64,000 nt of DNA from UBA1715 sp045600045 (GCA_045600045.1 JAZRXD010000021.1:1-64000); one strand, 5' to 3'. Positions 29,480 to 38,288 are shown, counted from the stretch's first letter. The notes: generated by a model not told the origin, from the letters alone. Made by a program: numbers and translations.

Positions 29480-30964
29480 TTACCATTTTGTGTTTCTCAT
29501 ATCGCCGGAATTCAAGAATTCCATGTGCATTGCAAATGCTTTGTCAAGCTTGTGCATTGTGTGCGATGGTTTTGTGGAAAGTTTCAAGTAATCCCACAAC
29601 AATTCTTTATAATCTGGATGTGCAACTTTCTCAATGATTTCTTTTGCTTTGTCCATTGGCGATTTAGCACGAAGGTCGGCAACACCATATTCCGAAACAA
29701 TCACTTTTAAATCGTGTTCAGAGTGGTCTTGGTGAGTTACCATTGGAACAATAGAACTTACCATTCCGCCTTTTGCTGTAGAAGGTGTCGTACAAATTGA
29801 CAAATAAGCATTTCTTAAGAAATCGCCCGAACCGCCAATTCCGTTCATCATTTTGGTTCCGTAGAAATGGCTTGAGTTCATGTTACCGAAAATATCGCAT
29901 TCAATAGCTGTGTTGATTGCGATTAATCCTATTCGACGAACAACTTCGGGGCTGTTTGAAATTTCTTGTGGACGAAGAACAATGTGTTGACGGAAGAAAT
30001 CCAAATCTCCCATAACTTTGTCCATTGCTTCTTTGCTGCAAGTTAAGGAACTACCGCTGGCAAATTTAATTTGTCCTTCCTGCAACAATCCAATCACAGA
30101 ATCTTGGATAACTTCGGTGTACATTTCAAATGCTGGAATGTCTTTACTTTCGCCAATTCCGTGTAATACTGCGTTTGCAATATTTCCAACTCCCGATTGA
30201 ATAGGAAGGAATGTGCTTGGAATTCTTCCAACTTTAATTTCGTTGGCAAGGAAATTGGCAACGTTTTCGCCAATCTTGATGGTTGTGTCGTCTAATTCCG
30301 TAAATCCTTTAATTTCATCGTCGAAGAACGTTTCAATTACACCAATGATTTTACTTGGGTCAACCTTTAGGACAGGATCTCCAATGCGGTCGCTTGGTTT
30401 GTAAACAGGAATTTCTTTTCTGTATGGTGGATCGTTTGGAATGTAGATGTCGTGAAGACCGCGCATTTCTTTTGGACGATTTGCGTTGTGTTCCAAGATG
30501 ATTTTGTCGGCCAATTTTGCAAATGTTGGAACGTTACCAACAGCTGTTGTCAAAACAAGATTTCCTTGTTCGTCGTAATCGCAAACTTCAATAACTGCTA
30601 CATCAACTTTTCCGAAATATCCGTAACGGATGTCTTGTGCCAATTGCGACAAGTGGTAGTCGCAGTAGCGTATTTTTTGCTCGTTGATTGCTGCGCGTGA
30701 ATCTTTGTTTGTTTGATACGGAGAACGAAGGTCCGTTGCATTGGCTCTTGCAAGAACTCCATCAAGCGATTCGCCTGTTGATGCTCCTGTAAACAAATTG
30801 ATTTTAAATGGTTTTCCTGCAGCGTGTTCTGCTTCTGCTTTTTTTGCAATTGCAGTTCCAATTGCTTTAGGAACACCAACAGCGGTAAAACCACTTACAC
30901 CGATACTAAACCCATTCTCGATGTATGATGCTGCCTCGTCGGCAGTAATTACTGGAATACTCAT
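29480..30964 (-). CDS. Acetyl-CoA hydrolase/transferase family CoA transferase
   Basis: A 494-residue class I CoA transferase of the Cat1/AarC type, the length of succinyl-CoA:acetate and propionyl-CoA:succinate transferases. Visible features: the N-terminal GFSIGVSGFTAVGVPKAIG, the VAVIEVCDYDEQGNLVLT segment, LLQEGQIKFASGSSLTCS, and the glycine-rich NGIGGSGDFLRNAYLSI near the C-terminus. In Bacteroidales this enzyme moves CoA between succinyl-CoA or propionyl-CoA and acetate or succinate during fermentation, saving ATP. Substrate choice cannot be read from the sequence alone. It is a single gene with a terminator 23 bases beyond its stop. Confidence 0.9.
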   Translation of the reverse strand: MSIPVITADEAASYIENGFSIGVSGFTAVGVPKAIGTAIAKKAEAEHAAGKPFKINLFTGASTGESLDGVLARANATDLRSPYQTNKDSRAAINEQKIRYCDYHLSQLAQDIRYGYFGKVDVAVIEVCDYDEQGNLVLTTAVGNVPTFAKLADKIILEHNANRPKEMRGLHDIYIPNDPPYRKEIPVYKPSDRIGDPVLKVDPSKIIGVIETFFDDEIKGFTELDDTTIKIGENVANFLANEIKVGRIPSTFLPIQSGVGNIANAVLHGIGESKDIPAFEMYTEVIQDSVIGLLQEGQIKFASGSSLTCSKEAMDKVMGDLDFFRQHIVLRPQEISNSPEVVRRIGLIAINTAIECDIFGNMNSSHFYGTKMMNGIGGSGDFLRNAYLSICTTPSTAKGGMVSSIVPMVTHQDHSEHDLKVIVSEYGVADLRAKSPMDKAKEIIEKVAHPDYKELLWDYLKLSTKPSHTMHKLDKAFAMHMEFLNSGDMRNTKW

Positions 30965-31039
30965 TTTAGATTACCATTTATTGTTTGTCGGCTGCAAAAA
31001 TACAATTTTGTTGTAATATAGTAGACTCAAAATCTTGAA

Positions 31040-31771
31040 TTATTCTTCTTTTCGATTTACATCAACCAATGGTCCCATGATGTTTTTTGCTGGTTTATAC
31101 CTGTTATCAATTGGCTTGTCTGTCGCAAAACGGTGACAATCTTCAGGAGTAGTGGCGAATTCTTGAAGACTATTTAATGTTGTGTCTATTATGTATCTCC
31201 ACTCTTCAAAAGTTCCTTCTGCTTTTTCTTTAAACATGGATATAGCGTATGAATATAAAAAATCATGATAAACTTTGTCGCCAATGGAAACCGCGGTCAT
31301 TGTAAACATTGAATAAAAATTCACCCATGTGTCGACATCAACTTGATCTCTCAAATTGAATAGTTCTTTTCTGATAAATCTTGCTTCTAGTTCTCTCAGG
31401 TCAAAGAGATTTTGTAAAGTTATATAAGTTGCGGAATCGTTGTTTAATATGAATGACCCCTCTTTTTGAAAAACGGGTGCGACATGTAATACATCGGGAA
31501 TACAACTTTTTTTTTGTTTTTTCTTTGGAACATCTACTGTGAACCACAAATTTGTTTTTGCATCGCCTTGCACACCAGCCTCGTTCATAATTTTTAGTAT
31601 TGTAGAATCTTTTGTCATATCATGTTGGAAATCATCAAAAGTGAGTTTTCTGTCCGCCTGCCAAAAAATGTGCGTTTCGGTTTCCGTAATATACTGAGCT
31701 GTATCTTGCGCTGATACGATTGAACATAATTTGACACATATCAAACAGAATGCGAGAAGTATTTTTTTCAT
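31040..31771 (-). CDS. Secreted or periplasmic protein of unknown function
   Basis: 243 residues with a signal peptide (MKKILLAFCLICVKLCSIVSA, likely cut before QD). The mature start ETHIFWQADRKLTFDDFQHD resembles the opening motif of DUF922-like proteins, but the HExxH zinc-binding motif expected in that family is absent, so the match is weak. The centre is rich in acidic and aromatic residues (RELEARFIRKELFNLRDQVDV). It is the last gene of a run porQ-cmk-ispH-orf-orf, one base after the preceding stop, so it is surely co-transcribed. No function is proposed. Confidence 0.8.
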   Translation of the reverse strand: MKKILLAFCLICVKLCSIVSAQDTAQYITETETHIFWQADRKLTFDDFQHDMTKDSTILKIMNEAGVQGDAKTNLWFTVDVPKKKQKKSCIPDVLHVAPVFQKEGSFILNNDSATYITLQNLFDLRELEARFIRKELFNLRDQVDVDTWVNFYSMFTMTAVSIGDKVYHDFLYSYAISMFKEKAEGTFEEWRYIIDTTLNSLQEFATTPEDCHRFATDKPIDNRYKPAKNIMGPLVDVNRKEE

Positions 31772-31772
31772 G

Positions 31773-32189
31773 CTAGTAAATAGAGATTTTTCGTTCCAAT
31801 TTCGGAGTTAATTCAATCATCAAATAGTTGATGGAGTCGGTTGTGGGAATATGCCCAACTTCAGTTGCTTCATCGCCAATATGTATCGTGATAGCTTTTG
31901 TTGAATCAAAGTGCCAGTTGTGTTCGAAAATAGTTTTGCCTGGAGGTAGTGGCGCTTCAAACAAAATCACATCGCCAACATTTATTTTGCATGATTGTGT
32001 GTCGGCTTGGTTTTCTATTTCGCAATGCAAAATATGCGTTTGTTTGGCTTTTTGCTTTTGTGCTTGGATAAAAAGATTTTGTGTGCCAAATATGGCTGTA
32101 ACTAAAACACAGACAAATCCAATTGAAATAATAAAGAAATTTCTGTTTGTCCTTTTTTTATTACGATCACGGAATGATTGAGAATGCAT
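31773..32189 (-). CDS. Single-pass membrane protein of unknown function
   Basis: 138 residues. A short basic N-terminus (SFRDRNKKRTNRN) precedes one membrane segment (FFIISIGFVCVLVTAIFGT, about 18-36), giving an N-in topology, followed by a periplasmic domain of about 100 residues with two Cys (HILHCEIENQADTQSCKI) that may form a disulphide and a predicted beta-rich fold. I do not recognise the family. It lies one base from both neighbours, in the tight run with ispH upstream and another unknown secreted protein downstream, so these two may act together in the envelope. Confidence 0.8.
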   Translation of the reverse strand: MHSQSFRDRNKKRTNRNFFIISIGFVCVLVTAIFGTQNLFIQAQKQKAKQTHILHCEIENQADTQSCKINVGDVILFEAPLPPGKTIFEHNWHFDSTKAITIHIGDEATEVGHIPTTDSINYLMIELTPKLERKISIY

Positions 32190-32190
32190 G

Positions 32191-33084
32191 TTATATCTTA
32201 TTGATTGATAATATTTTATTCGCTATTTCTTCCATTAACCATTTAGGCGTTGAAGTTGCTCCGCAAATTCCTACTGTTTTGTTTTTAGAAAAATCTATTT
32301 CATTCAAATCTTCCAAATTTGAAACAAAATAAGTGTTTTCGTTGATTTGCTTGCAAATATTGAAAAGAACTTTTCCATTTGAGCTTTTCTTTCCGCTCAC
32401 GAAAATCACAATATCGAAATTTTGGGCGAATTTTTTCAAATCGCTTTCTCTGTTCGCTACACGACGGCAAATCGTGTCGTGACAAGTGAAATCCTCGTTT
32501 CCAACAAGTTTCGCTTTGTTTGCTATTTCGTCTTGAATGATTTTCAAGTCGTGGATGTTTTGCGTTGTTTGAGAGAAAAGTGCAGTTGGACGAGAAAAAT
32601 CTATTTCGTTCAAATCTTCCAATTTGTTGATTACCAACGCTTCGTTATCGGTTTGTCCTAAAAGTCCTACAACTTCGGCGTGTCCTGGCTTCCCGAACAA
32701 AAGAATTTGTCCGTTTTTCTTTTTGATTTCTTTATAAGAAGCTTTGATTTTTTTCTGCAAAGCTAACACAACAGGGCAGGTTGCATCGATAATAGTTATG
32801 TTGTTTTGCTTCGCAATTTCGTATGTCTCAGGAGGTTCACCATGGGCACGTAAAAGCACCGTGCAGTTTTTCAATTCTTTGAATTGCTCGTATGTTATTG
32901 TTATGAGGCCTTTTGCGTTTAATCTGGCAACTTCGGCACCATTGTGAACAATGTCACCTAAACAATACAATGTTTTTTGACTTTCTAAGGCTTTTTCTGC
33001 TTGTTGTATTGCATTAATTACACCAAAGCAAAATCCTGATTTAGAGTCGATTTCTACTATCGTTTTATTTTGCTCAGTATCCAT
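32191..33084 (-). CDS. ispH: 4-hydroxy-3-methylbut-2-enyl diphosphate reductase
   Basis: 297 residues, the last step of the MEP isoprenoid pathway, making IPP and DMAPP with a [4Fe-4S] cluster. The three cluster cysteines are in SGFCFGV (Cys19), DATCPVV and GICGATSTP, all present. Other family signatures are VHNGAEVARL (His in the substrate pocket) and GKPGHAEVVGLLGQT. The start ATG 33084 overlaps the end of cmk by 28 bases, a tight translational arrangement common in this phylum. Confidence 0.97.
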   Translation of the reverse strand: MDTEQNKTIVEIDSKSGFCFGVINAIQQAEKALESQKTLYCLGDIVHNGAEVARLNAKGLITITYEQFKELKNCTVLLRAHGEPPETYEIAKQNNITIIDATCPVVLALQKKIKASYKEIKKKNGQILLFGKPGHAEVVGLLGQTDNEALVINKLEDLNEIDFSRPTALFSQTTQNIHDLKIIQDEIANKAKLVGNEDFTCHDTICRRVANRESDLKKFAQNFDIVIFVSGKKSSNGKVLFNICKQINENTYFVSNLEDLNEIDFSKNKTVGICGATSTPKWLMEEIANKILSINKI

Positions 33085-33725
33085 TCCAATTGTCCTTCGC
33101 GTGTCATATTGCTCGTATCAACCAAAATTGCGTCATCGGCTTGTTTTAGTGGGCTTTCTTTTCGTGTGGAATCTATTAAATCTCGTTGTTTCAAGTTTTC
33201 GAGAATTTCCTCGAAATTTGCTTTCCCTTCTTTTTGCATCAATTCGTCGTAGCGACGTTTTGCTCGGATTTCGGGCGAAGCCGTTACAAAAAATTTATAG
33301 TCGGCATTCGGGAAAACCACTGTTCCTATATCTCGTCCATCCATTACCACACTTGCGTTTTTGCCATAATCTTGCTGTTTTACGAGAAGATATTTTCGTA
33401 CAAAACCAATTTGACTGACTTTGCTCACATCGTGTGCGACTTCCATACTGCGGATTTGTTTCTCGACGTTTTCGCCATTCAAATATGTGTCTTGTTGGTT
33501 CGTGCTTGCATTTGGAGCAAACGAAATTTCTATTTCGTGAATGTGTTTTTGCAATTTTTCATCGTCAACTTCGCCGTTTGCGATGAATTTGTTTTGTTGA
33601 CAAAAAAATGTGACTGCGCGATACATTGCGCCGGTATCGACATATGTGAATTTTAGTTCTTTTGCGAGAGCTTTCGCAATAGTGCTTTTGCCACACGAAG
33701 AATGTCCGTCAATTGCTATAATCAT
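33057..33725 (-). CDS. cmk: Cytidylate kinase
   Basis: 222 residues. It phosphorylates CMP and dCMP. The P-loop is GHSSCGKST at residues 7-15, followed by the YVDTGAMYRAVTFF motif for nucleotide monophosphate binding and VVMDGRDIGTVVFPNAD, all typical of Cmk. The length is normal. Its start overlaps the porQ stop by 4 bases (ATGA type), and ispH starts inside its end; this porQ-cmk-ispH grouping is familiar in Bacteroidota. Confidence 0.97.
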   Translation of the reverse strand: MIIAIDGHSSCGKSTIAKALAKELKFTYVDTGAMYRAVTFFCQQNKFIANGEVDDEKLQKHIHEIEISFAPNASTNQQDTYLNGENVEKQIRSMEVAHDVSKVSQIGFVRKYLLVKQQDYGKNASVVMDGRDIGTVVFPNADYKFFVTASPEIRAKRRYDELMQKEGKANFEEILENLKQRDLIDSTRKESPLKQADDAILVDTSNMTREGQLEWILSKIKR

Positions 33726-34795
33726 AATTCAGTGTCTTTGTTCTTTTGAAAGTTTGTTTTACAAGCCGAATAAATTGTTTCGGCATTGAATTTAAGCGTG
33801 AAGAAATTCCGTCCGCCCGCTGCTTGTTGTTTTGCCCATCCGTACGAAATGCTGAAACGTGACAGATTTAGTGCTACTCCTGCACTTAATCCTGCGCCGT
33901 ATTTTGTGTTGCCGAATGATAATTCTTGTGATTTGCGATAGTTGTATCCGCCCATAACGACGATGTTTTTGCCAAGTAGAATTTCAGCGGAAATGTTCAC
34001 GTGTTTCAGAAGTTTCTTGCCAAAATCCACGAATTTCCGTTCCTCATCGTCATTATAGAAGTCGTTGTTTGTTACTTTTTGGTTTTCGGTGTACGACAAA
34101 TCGAATTTCTGCAAATCTTCATAAGTTATATTAAAACGGATTGGCGCATGTTCCAATTTTTGGGAATAACCTAAGTCTATACTGTAAGGAATTGGTTCTC
34201 GGTTGCCTTCGACGTAATGTTTAAGTTGCCAACCAAAATTTCGTGTAGTAATTGAAAAACAATTTTTTTCGGTTTTGTATGAAATTCCTAAATCAAACAA
34301 AAGACCGTATGAAGAGTAGCTTTCCATATAAGAAAGTATCGGCTTCAGGTTCGCCCCGATAAATAAATTTTCGCGAATGGGATACGAAGCTCCACAAATC
34401 AATTCATATTCTTGAGGGAAAAAGTTGGCAATTTTGTTACCGTCTTCGTCGTAGCCGCTAAAACTTCCGTAATTTATAAAATTGATTCCGCCGGCAAGTG
34501 TTATGTCGTGCGAAATTGCGTGGGCGTATCCAATTGTGCCAAGACCAATCCCGGTTTCTTTCATGTGAAGCAGGCCCCAGTTTCCGCTTATTTCATTTGT
34601 GTACGAAGAGTCTAATAATGAAGGATTTTTCAAAGCGAAAGGAAGATCTTTCACAACAGTTGTTACAACATTTCCGCCAAACGCATTTTCTCTTGCGGAA
34701 TAGGGCAGCGAAACAAACTCAAATGTCGAATTTCCGCCGATTTGCGCGCAAACGGTTAGGGGAAATAATACGACACAAAAAAGAATTTTTTTCAT
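33722..34795 (-). CDS. porQ: Type IX secretion system protein PorQ
   Basis: 357 residues with a signal peptide (MKKILFCVVLFPLTVCAQ) and the PorQ signature immediately after it (GGNSTFEFVSLPYSARENAFGG, given here as two parts GGNSTFEFVSLP and YSARENAFGG). The rest is a predicted outer-membrane beta-barrel with repeated aromatic strands and the ending FSISYGWAKQQAAGGRNFF. PorQ belongs to the type IX secretion machinery, which exports proteins bearing a C-terminal sorting domain such as the giant protein in this window. It heads a five-gene minus-strand run with cmk and ispH. Confidence 0.9.
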   Translation of the reverse strand: MKKILFCVVLFPLTVCAQIGGNSTFEFVSLPYSARENAFGGNVVTTVVKDLPFALKNPSLLDSSYTNEISGNWGLLHMKETGIGLGTIGYAHAISHDITLAGGINFINYGSFSGYDEDGNKIANFFPQEYELICGASYPIRENLFIGANLKPILSYMESYSSYGLLFDLGISYKTEKNCFSITTRNFGWQLKHYVEGNREPIPYSIDLGYSQKLEHAPIRFNITYEDLQKFDLSYTENQKVTNNDFYNDDEERKFVDFGKKLLKHVNISAEILLGKNIVVMGGYNYRKSQELSFGNTKYGAGLSAGVALNLSRFSISYGWAKQQAAGGRNFFTLKFNAETIYSACKTNFQKNKDTEL

Positions 34796-34843
34796 TGCTT
34801 AACTATTGATACAAAGAAAACGATTTTTTGTGGATTTATTGCA

Positions 34844-34876
34844 TAAAAAAAGAGGATGACTAAAAAATCATCCTCT
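34844..34876 (-). terminator. Terminator of tRNA-Phe
   Basis: AGAGGATGA (34851-34859) and TCATCCTCT (34868-34876) form a 9-bp stem; on the minus strand it is followed by seven T (plus-strand A-run 34844-34850). It begins 5 bases after the tRNA 3' end. Confidence 0.9.
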
Positions 34877-34880
34877 TTCG

Positions 34881-34953
34881 TGGAGAGGGGCGGGATCGAA
34901 CCGCCGACGCCAGGATTTTCAGTCCTGTGCTCTACCGACTGAGCTACCACTCC
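34881..34953 (-). tRNA. tRNA-Phe (anticodon GAA)
   Basis: A 73-nt cloverleaf on the minus strand: acceptor GGAGTGG with CCTCTCC, D arm GCTC-AGTCGGTA-GAGC, anticodon loop CTGAAAA giving GAA, and T arm GGCGG-TTCGATC-CCGCC. The discriminator is A and CCA is not encoded. The acceptor stem has one mismatch, T5 against T68; the other stems pair fully. Its own promoter (34966-34995) and terminator flank it. Confidence 0.95.
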
Positions 34954-34965
34954 GAATTGGTGAGG

Positions 34966-34995
34966 CAAAAGTAATGATATTTTTCAATTCTCAAA
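34966..34995 (-). promoter_or_regulatory. Promoter of tRNA-Phe
   Basis: On the minus strand, TTTG (34995-34992) lies 18 nt before TACTTTTG (34973-34966), matching the Bacteroidota promoter consensus. The -7 box ends 12 bases before the tRNA 5' end, so the primary transcript needs little 5' trimming. Confidence 0.7.
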
Positions 34996-35047
34996 ATAAA
35001 ACAACGCTTTTTTTGTTTTTTCGGGCAAAAATCATTGCCTGGAATTC

Positions 35048-35635
35048 TTATTTTGAGTTGATTACGCTTATGATTGAAGGAAATGTATTGGCGAAAACTT
35101 TTGAGAAATCTTTTTTTGTAAGCCATTGTAATTCCGTGATTTGTTCTTCGGTTTGCGGCTTGCTGTCTTGATTTTTTGTCGCTGTCATATCGTACCAATA
35201 TGTTTGTTTTAGAACTTGTTCGCCACGTAGTTCGTATGTGTGCCAAGTTGAACAACGATATTGTTTCATTGTTACATTTTGCAATCCGGTTTCTTCTTGA
35301 ACTTCGCGAATTGCTGCGATTTCTGGTGTTTCTCCTGCTTCAAGTTTTCCTTTAGGTAAATCCCACTTTTCTCTTCTAAATATGAATAGATACTCATCAA
35401 ATTCATTGTGAATAAATCCACCGGCAGCTTCGATGTATTTAAAGTTTGCCTTGAACTGATTGAGCAGACTTTGAAAATTTTCGTGGTAAAGAATCGCATT
35501 GTTTTGATTTTTTAGGGAATCAATAGCGAATTGAATGCTGGAGTTGTTTTTAAAAGCAATTGCTTTTTGGCTTAAAACAGATTTGTCGTCGGTTAGGACA
35601 ATGCTTTTTTCGTCAAAATAAATAGTTAGTTCCAT
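35048..35635 (-). CDS. Nudix hydrolase
   Basis: 195 residues from ATG 35635 (MELTIYFDEKS); a further ATG at 35653 adds six residues and is less likely. The Nudix box is complete: GKLEAGETPEIAAI then REVQEETGL, fitting Gx5Ex7REUxEExGU. About 70 residues precede the Nudix fold and are not a domain I know. These enzymes hydrolyse nucleoside diphosphates linked to another group; the substrate cannot be told. It is encoded alone, downstream of nothing on its strand and divergent from azlC. Confidence 0.92.
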   Translation of the reverse strand: MELTIYFDEKSIVLTDDKSVLSQKAIAFKNNSSIQFAIDSLKNQNNAILYHENFQSLLNQFKANFKYIEAAGGFIHNEFDEYLFIFRREKWDLPKGKLEAGETPEIAAIREVQEETGLQNVTMKQYRCSTWHTYELRGEQVLKQTYWYDMTATKNQDSKPQTEEQITELQWLTKKDFSKVFANTFPSIISVINSK

Positions 35636-35725
35636 AGTTTTAATTTGATGCACAATAATAAAAAAGAATTCTCAATATTAAACTGATAAGTGTGGTTTTC
35701 TCTGTATAATGGATTGACAATTTGT

Positions 35726-35733
35726 TACTTTTG
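35726..35733 (+). promoter_or_regulatory. Promoter -7 box of azlCD
   Basis: TACTTTTG followed by C fits the Bacteroidota -7 element, but no TTTG is seen at the right distance upstream. It ends only 5 bases before the azlC ATG at 35739, so the transcript would start at or within a few bases of the start codon. Confidence 0.5.
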
Positions 35734-35738
35734 CATCA

Positions 35739-36464
35739 ATGAAAAACAATAAAATACGAAAGGCTTTTTTTGAAGGTGTTCGCGATGGTTTTCCTATCGG
35801 AATGGGATATTTCGCGGTTGCCTTTTCTTTGGGAATCGTGGCCCAATCTGCTGGATTGAACGCATTGCAGGGCTTTTTGGCAAGTCTTTTCAATGTGGCG
35901 TCGGCTGGCGAATATGCGTTGTTCACTTCGATTCGTGAAGGTGCAACGTATGTTGGCGTGGCAATAGCAACGTTTATTATTAATGCTCGTTACATGTTGA
36001 TGAGTTGCTCTTTGAGTCAAAAATTTTCTCCATCTACGAGTTTTTTTCATCGATTTTTAGTTGGATTTGGAATAACCGACGAAATCTTCGGCATTTCCAT
36101 TGCTCGTCATGGTCGTTTGATACCTGCATATAATTACGGAGCAATGACAATCGCTATTCCGCTTTGGGCAATTGGAACATCGCTCGGGATTTATGCCGGC
36201 GATTTGCTTCCTGTCCGTGTCGTAAGTGCCTTCTCTGTCGCTTTGTATGGAATGTTTATCGCAATAATTATTCCTCCGGCAAAACATGACAGGATTATTT
36301 TTTATGCGATATTGGCAAGTTTTCTATTGAGTCTGCTTTGTGCTAAAGTCCCCTATATTCGCAATTTGTCGTCGGGGACAAGAATTATAGTGTTGACAAT
36401 CGTTATTTCTGCAGTTGTGGCACTGATTGCTCCGATAAGGGAAGAACGATTTGAAAAAAAATGA
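35739..36464 (+). CDS. azlC: AzlC-family branched-chain amino acid exporter, large subunit
   Basis: 241 residues with about six to seven membrane segments. The N-terminal RDGFPIGMGYFAVAFSLGIVA and the following FNVASAGEYALFTSIREGA are characteristic of AzlC (LIV-E family), which with AzlD exports branched-chain amino acids or analogues. The stop overlaps the azlD start by 4 bases, so the two are translationally coupled. No regulator lies next to them. Confidence 0.92.
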   Translation: MKNNKIRKAFFEGVRDGFPIGMGYFAVAFSLGIVAQSAGLNALQGFLASLFNVASAGEYALFTSIREGATYVGVAIATFIINARYMLMSCSLSQKFSPSTSFFHRFLVGFGITDEIFGISIARHGRLIPAYNYGAMTIAIPLWAIGTSLGIYAGDLLPVRVVSAFSVALYGMFIAIIIPPAKHDRIIFYAILASFLLSLLCAKVPYIRNLSSGTRIIVLTIVISAVVALIAPIREERFEKK

Positions 36465-36778
36465 GTATGCAGGGTAATGTTTACATATACATTTTTGTCG
36501 CCGCATTTGTGACGTATCTCATTCGTGTTCTACCTCTTACGTTGATTCGAAAACCGATACGGAATCAATTTATAAAATCTTTTTTGTATTATGTTCCGTA
36601 TGTTACTTTGGCTGTTATGACGTTTCCTGCTATTGTTGAAACTACACAGTCGCCACTTGCTGGATGTGCGGCGTTAATCGTAGGAATTGTTGCTTCTTGG
36701 CTTGGAGCAGGCTTGTTTCCTGTGGCTTGTATTTGTTGTGCTATTGTGTTCATAATAGAGTTACTTTTGGGACTTTAA
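36461..36778 (+). CDS. azlD: AzlD-family branched-chain amino acid exporter, small subunit
   Basis: 105 residues with about four membrane segments. The motif TYLIRVLPLTLI followed by FLYYVPYVTLAVMTFPAI is the standard AzlD sequence (PF05437). It overlaps azlC by 4 bases and would form the exporter with it. The 151 bases after it hold only the pyrE promoter region. Confidence 0.92.
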   Translation: MSMQGNVYIYIFVAAFVTYLIRVLPLTLIRKPIRNQFIKSFLYYVPYVTLAVMTFPAIVETTQSPLAGCAALIVGIVASWLGAGLFPVACICCAIVFIIELLLGL

Positions 36779-36909
36779 AATATCAACGGAATTTGTTGGT
36801 GCAAAATATTTTATAGTGATTATTTAACCGTTTGATTTAATAGAGCTTTTTTGTTGAAAAATCGTTAGTTTTCGATTGCCAAAATACAGGCTCGGAATTT
36901 GATTTTTGG

Positions 36910-36917
36910 TATCTTTG
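36910..36917 (+). promoter_or_regulatory. Promoter -7 box of pyrE
   Basis: TATCTTTG followed by C matches the Bacteroidota -7 element and ends 12 bases before the preferred pyrE ATG at 36930. This position argues against the upstream in-frame start at 36906. No clear TTTG box is seen. Confidence 0.5.
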
Positions 36918-36929
36918 CTAAAAATTTTT

Positions 36930-37571
36930 ATGACTATGACGACAAACGTTGAAAGTACGATTATTGAAAATTTATTGCAAATAAAGGCAATAAAACTTCA
37001 GCCAGAAAACCCTTTTACTTGGGCTAGCGGCTGGAAATCTCCAATTTATTGCGATAATAGAAAAACTCTTTCATATCCGGCTGTTCGTGAATGTTTGAAA
37101 CAAGCTTTTGCGGCAAAAGTTAAGGCTATGTATCCTGATGTAGAGGTGATTGCGGGAGTTGCTACTGGAGCGATTGCGGTTGGTGTTTTGGCTGCCGAAG
37201 CTTTAAATTTGCCATTCATCTATGTTCGTTCGGCTTCGAAAGACCATGGTCTAGGAAACCAAATCGAAGGCTATTACGAAGAAGGTCAAAAAGTTGTGGT
37301 GATTGAAGATTTGATTTCGACAGGTGGAAGTAGTTTGAAAGCCGTTGAGGCACTTCGTGAAGCAAAAGTGAATGTCCTTGGAATGTTGGCGATTTTTACT
37401 TATCAATTCAATGTCTCTGTTGACGCGTTTGCAAAAGCAAACTGTAAAGTTGATACGTTGACGAATTACACTGCGTTAATTGAACTTGCTACAGAAAGAA
37501 ATTATATCACGCCAGCACAAATGGAGAGTTTGAAAGAATGGCGTCAACATCCTGATACTTGGGGAAAATAA
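36930..37571 (+). CDS. pyrE: Orotate phosphoribosyltransferase
   Basis: 213 residues from ATG 36930. The enzyme joins orotate to PRPP to form OMP in pyrimidine synthesis. The PRPP-binding motif is VVVIEDLISTGGSS, and the orotate-site features FTWASGWKSPIYCDNR and YVRSASKDHGLGNQIEG are typical. Length and frame are normal. It is followed 3 bases later by an ABC ATPase gene, probably in one transcript. Confidence 0.95.
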   Translation: MTMTTNVESTIIENLLQIKAIKLQPENPFTWASGWKSPIYCDNRKTLSYPAVRECLKQAFAAKVKAMYPDVEVIAGVATGAIAVGVLAAEALNLPFIYVRSASKDHGLGNQIEGYYEEGQKVVVIEDLISTGGSSLKAVEALREAKVNVLGMLAIFTYQFNVSVDAFAKANCKVDTLTNYTALIELATERNYITPAQMESLKEWRQHPDTWGK

Positions 37572-37574
37572 GCT

Positions 37575-38288
37575 ATGTCGATTTCTGTTAAAAATTTAGT
37601 AAAAACATACGGAACGCAACGTGCGGTTGATGGAATTTCGTTTGAGATTCCTTCGGGTGAAATTGTAGGTTTTATCGGTCCAAATGGTGCTGGAAAATCT
37701 ACTACGATGAAGGTTATTACTGGGTTTTTGTCTGATTTTGAAGGTGATGTTTTGGTGAATGGCAAAGATGTTCGTTCTAATCCTCTTGAAGTTAAAAAGA
37801 TGATTGGTTATTTGCCGGAACACAATCCGTTGTATCCTGAAATGTATGTCCGCGAATATTTGATGTTTATTGCTAAAATGTATGGTTTAAACAACGATGC
37901 GGAACAAGCTGTAAATGATGTAATTGAAAGTGTTGGATTGACTAAAGAACAACATAAGAAAATCTCAATGCTTTCTAAAGGATATCGTCAACGTGTTGGC
38001 TTAGCTTCGGTGTTGGTCCATAACCCTGAAGTTTTGATTTTAGACGAGCCAACTACTGGTTTGGATCCCAATCAGTTGATTGAAATTAGAAGTTTGATAG
38101 AAAAACAAGGAAAGTCAAAAACAGTAATGCTTTCCACTCACATAATGCAAGAGGTTGAGGCGATTTGTGATAGAGTTATTATAATCAACAATGGACAAAT
38201 CGTTGCAAACGACACTGCAGAAAATGTGAAACAAAACAAGTCTTTGGAACAAGTTTTCCACGAATTAACCCAAAATCCTACTGAATGA
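37575..38288 (+). CDS. ABC transporter ATP-binding protein, GldA-like
   Basis: 237 residues. Walker A GPNGAGKST, signature LSKGYRQRVGLA, Walker B VLILDEP and the H-loop STHIMQEVEAICDR are all intact. The N-terminal MSISVKNLVKTYGTQRAVDG and the overall layout resemble GldA, the ATPase linked to gliding and membrane export in Bacteroidota, but it is shorter than typical GldA (about 300 residues). No permease gene is adjacent, so the partner is elsewhere. It overlaps the next gene by 4 bases, and follows pyrE by 3. Confidence 0.9.
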   Translation: MSISVKNLVKTYGTQRAVDGISFEIPSGEIVGFIGPNGAGKSTTMKVITGFLSDFEGDVLVNGKDVRSNPLEVKKMIGYLPEHNPLYPEMYVREYLMFIAKMYGLNNDAEQAVNDVIESVGLTKEQHKKISMLSKGYRQRVGLASVLVHNPEVLILDEPTTGLDPNQLIEIRSLIEKQGKSKTVMLSTHIMQEVEAICDRVIIINNGQIVANDTAENVKQNKSLEQVFHELTQNPTE

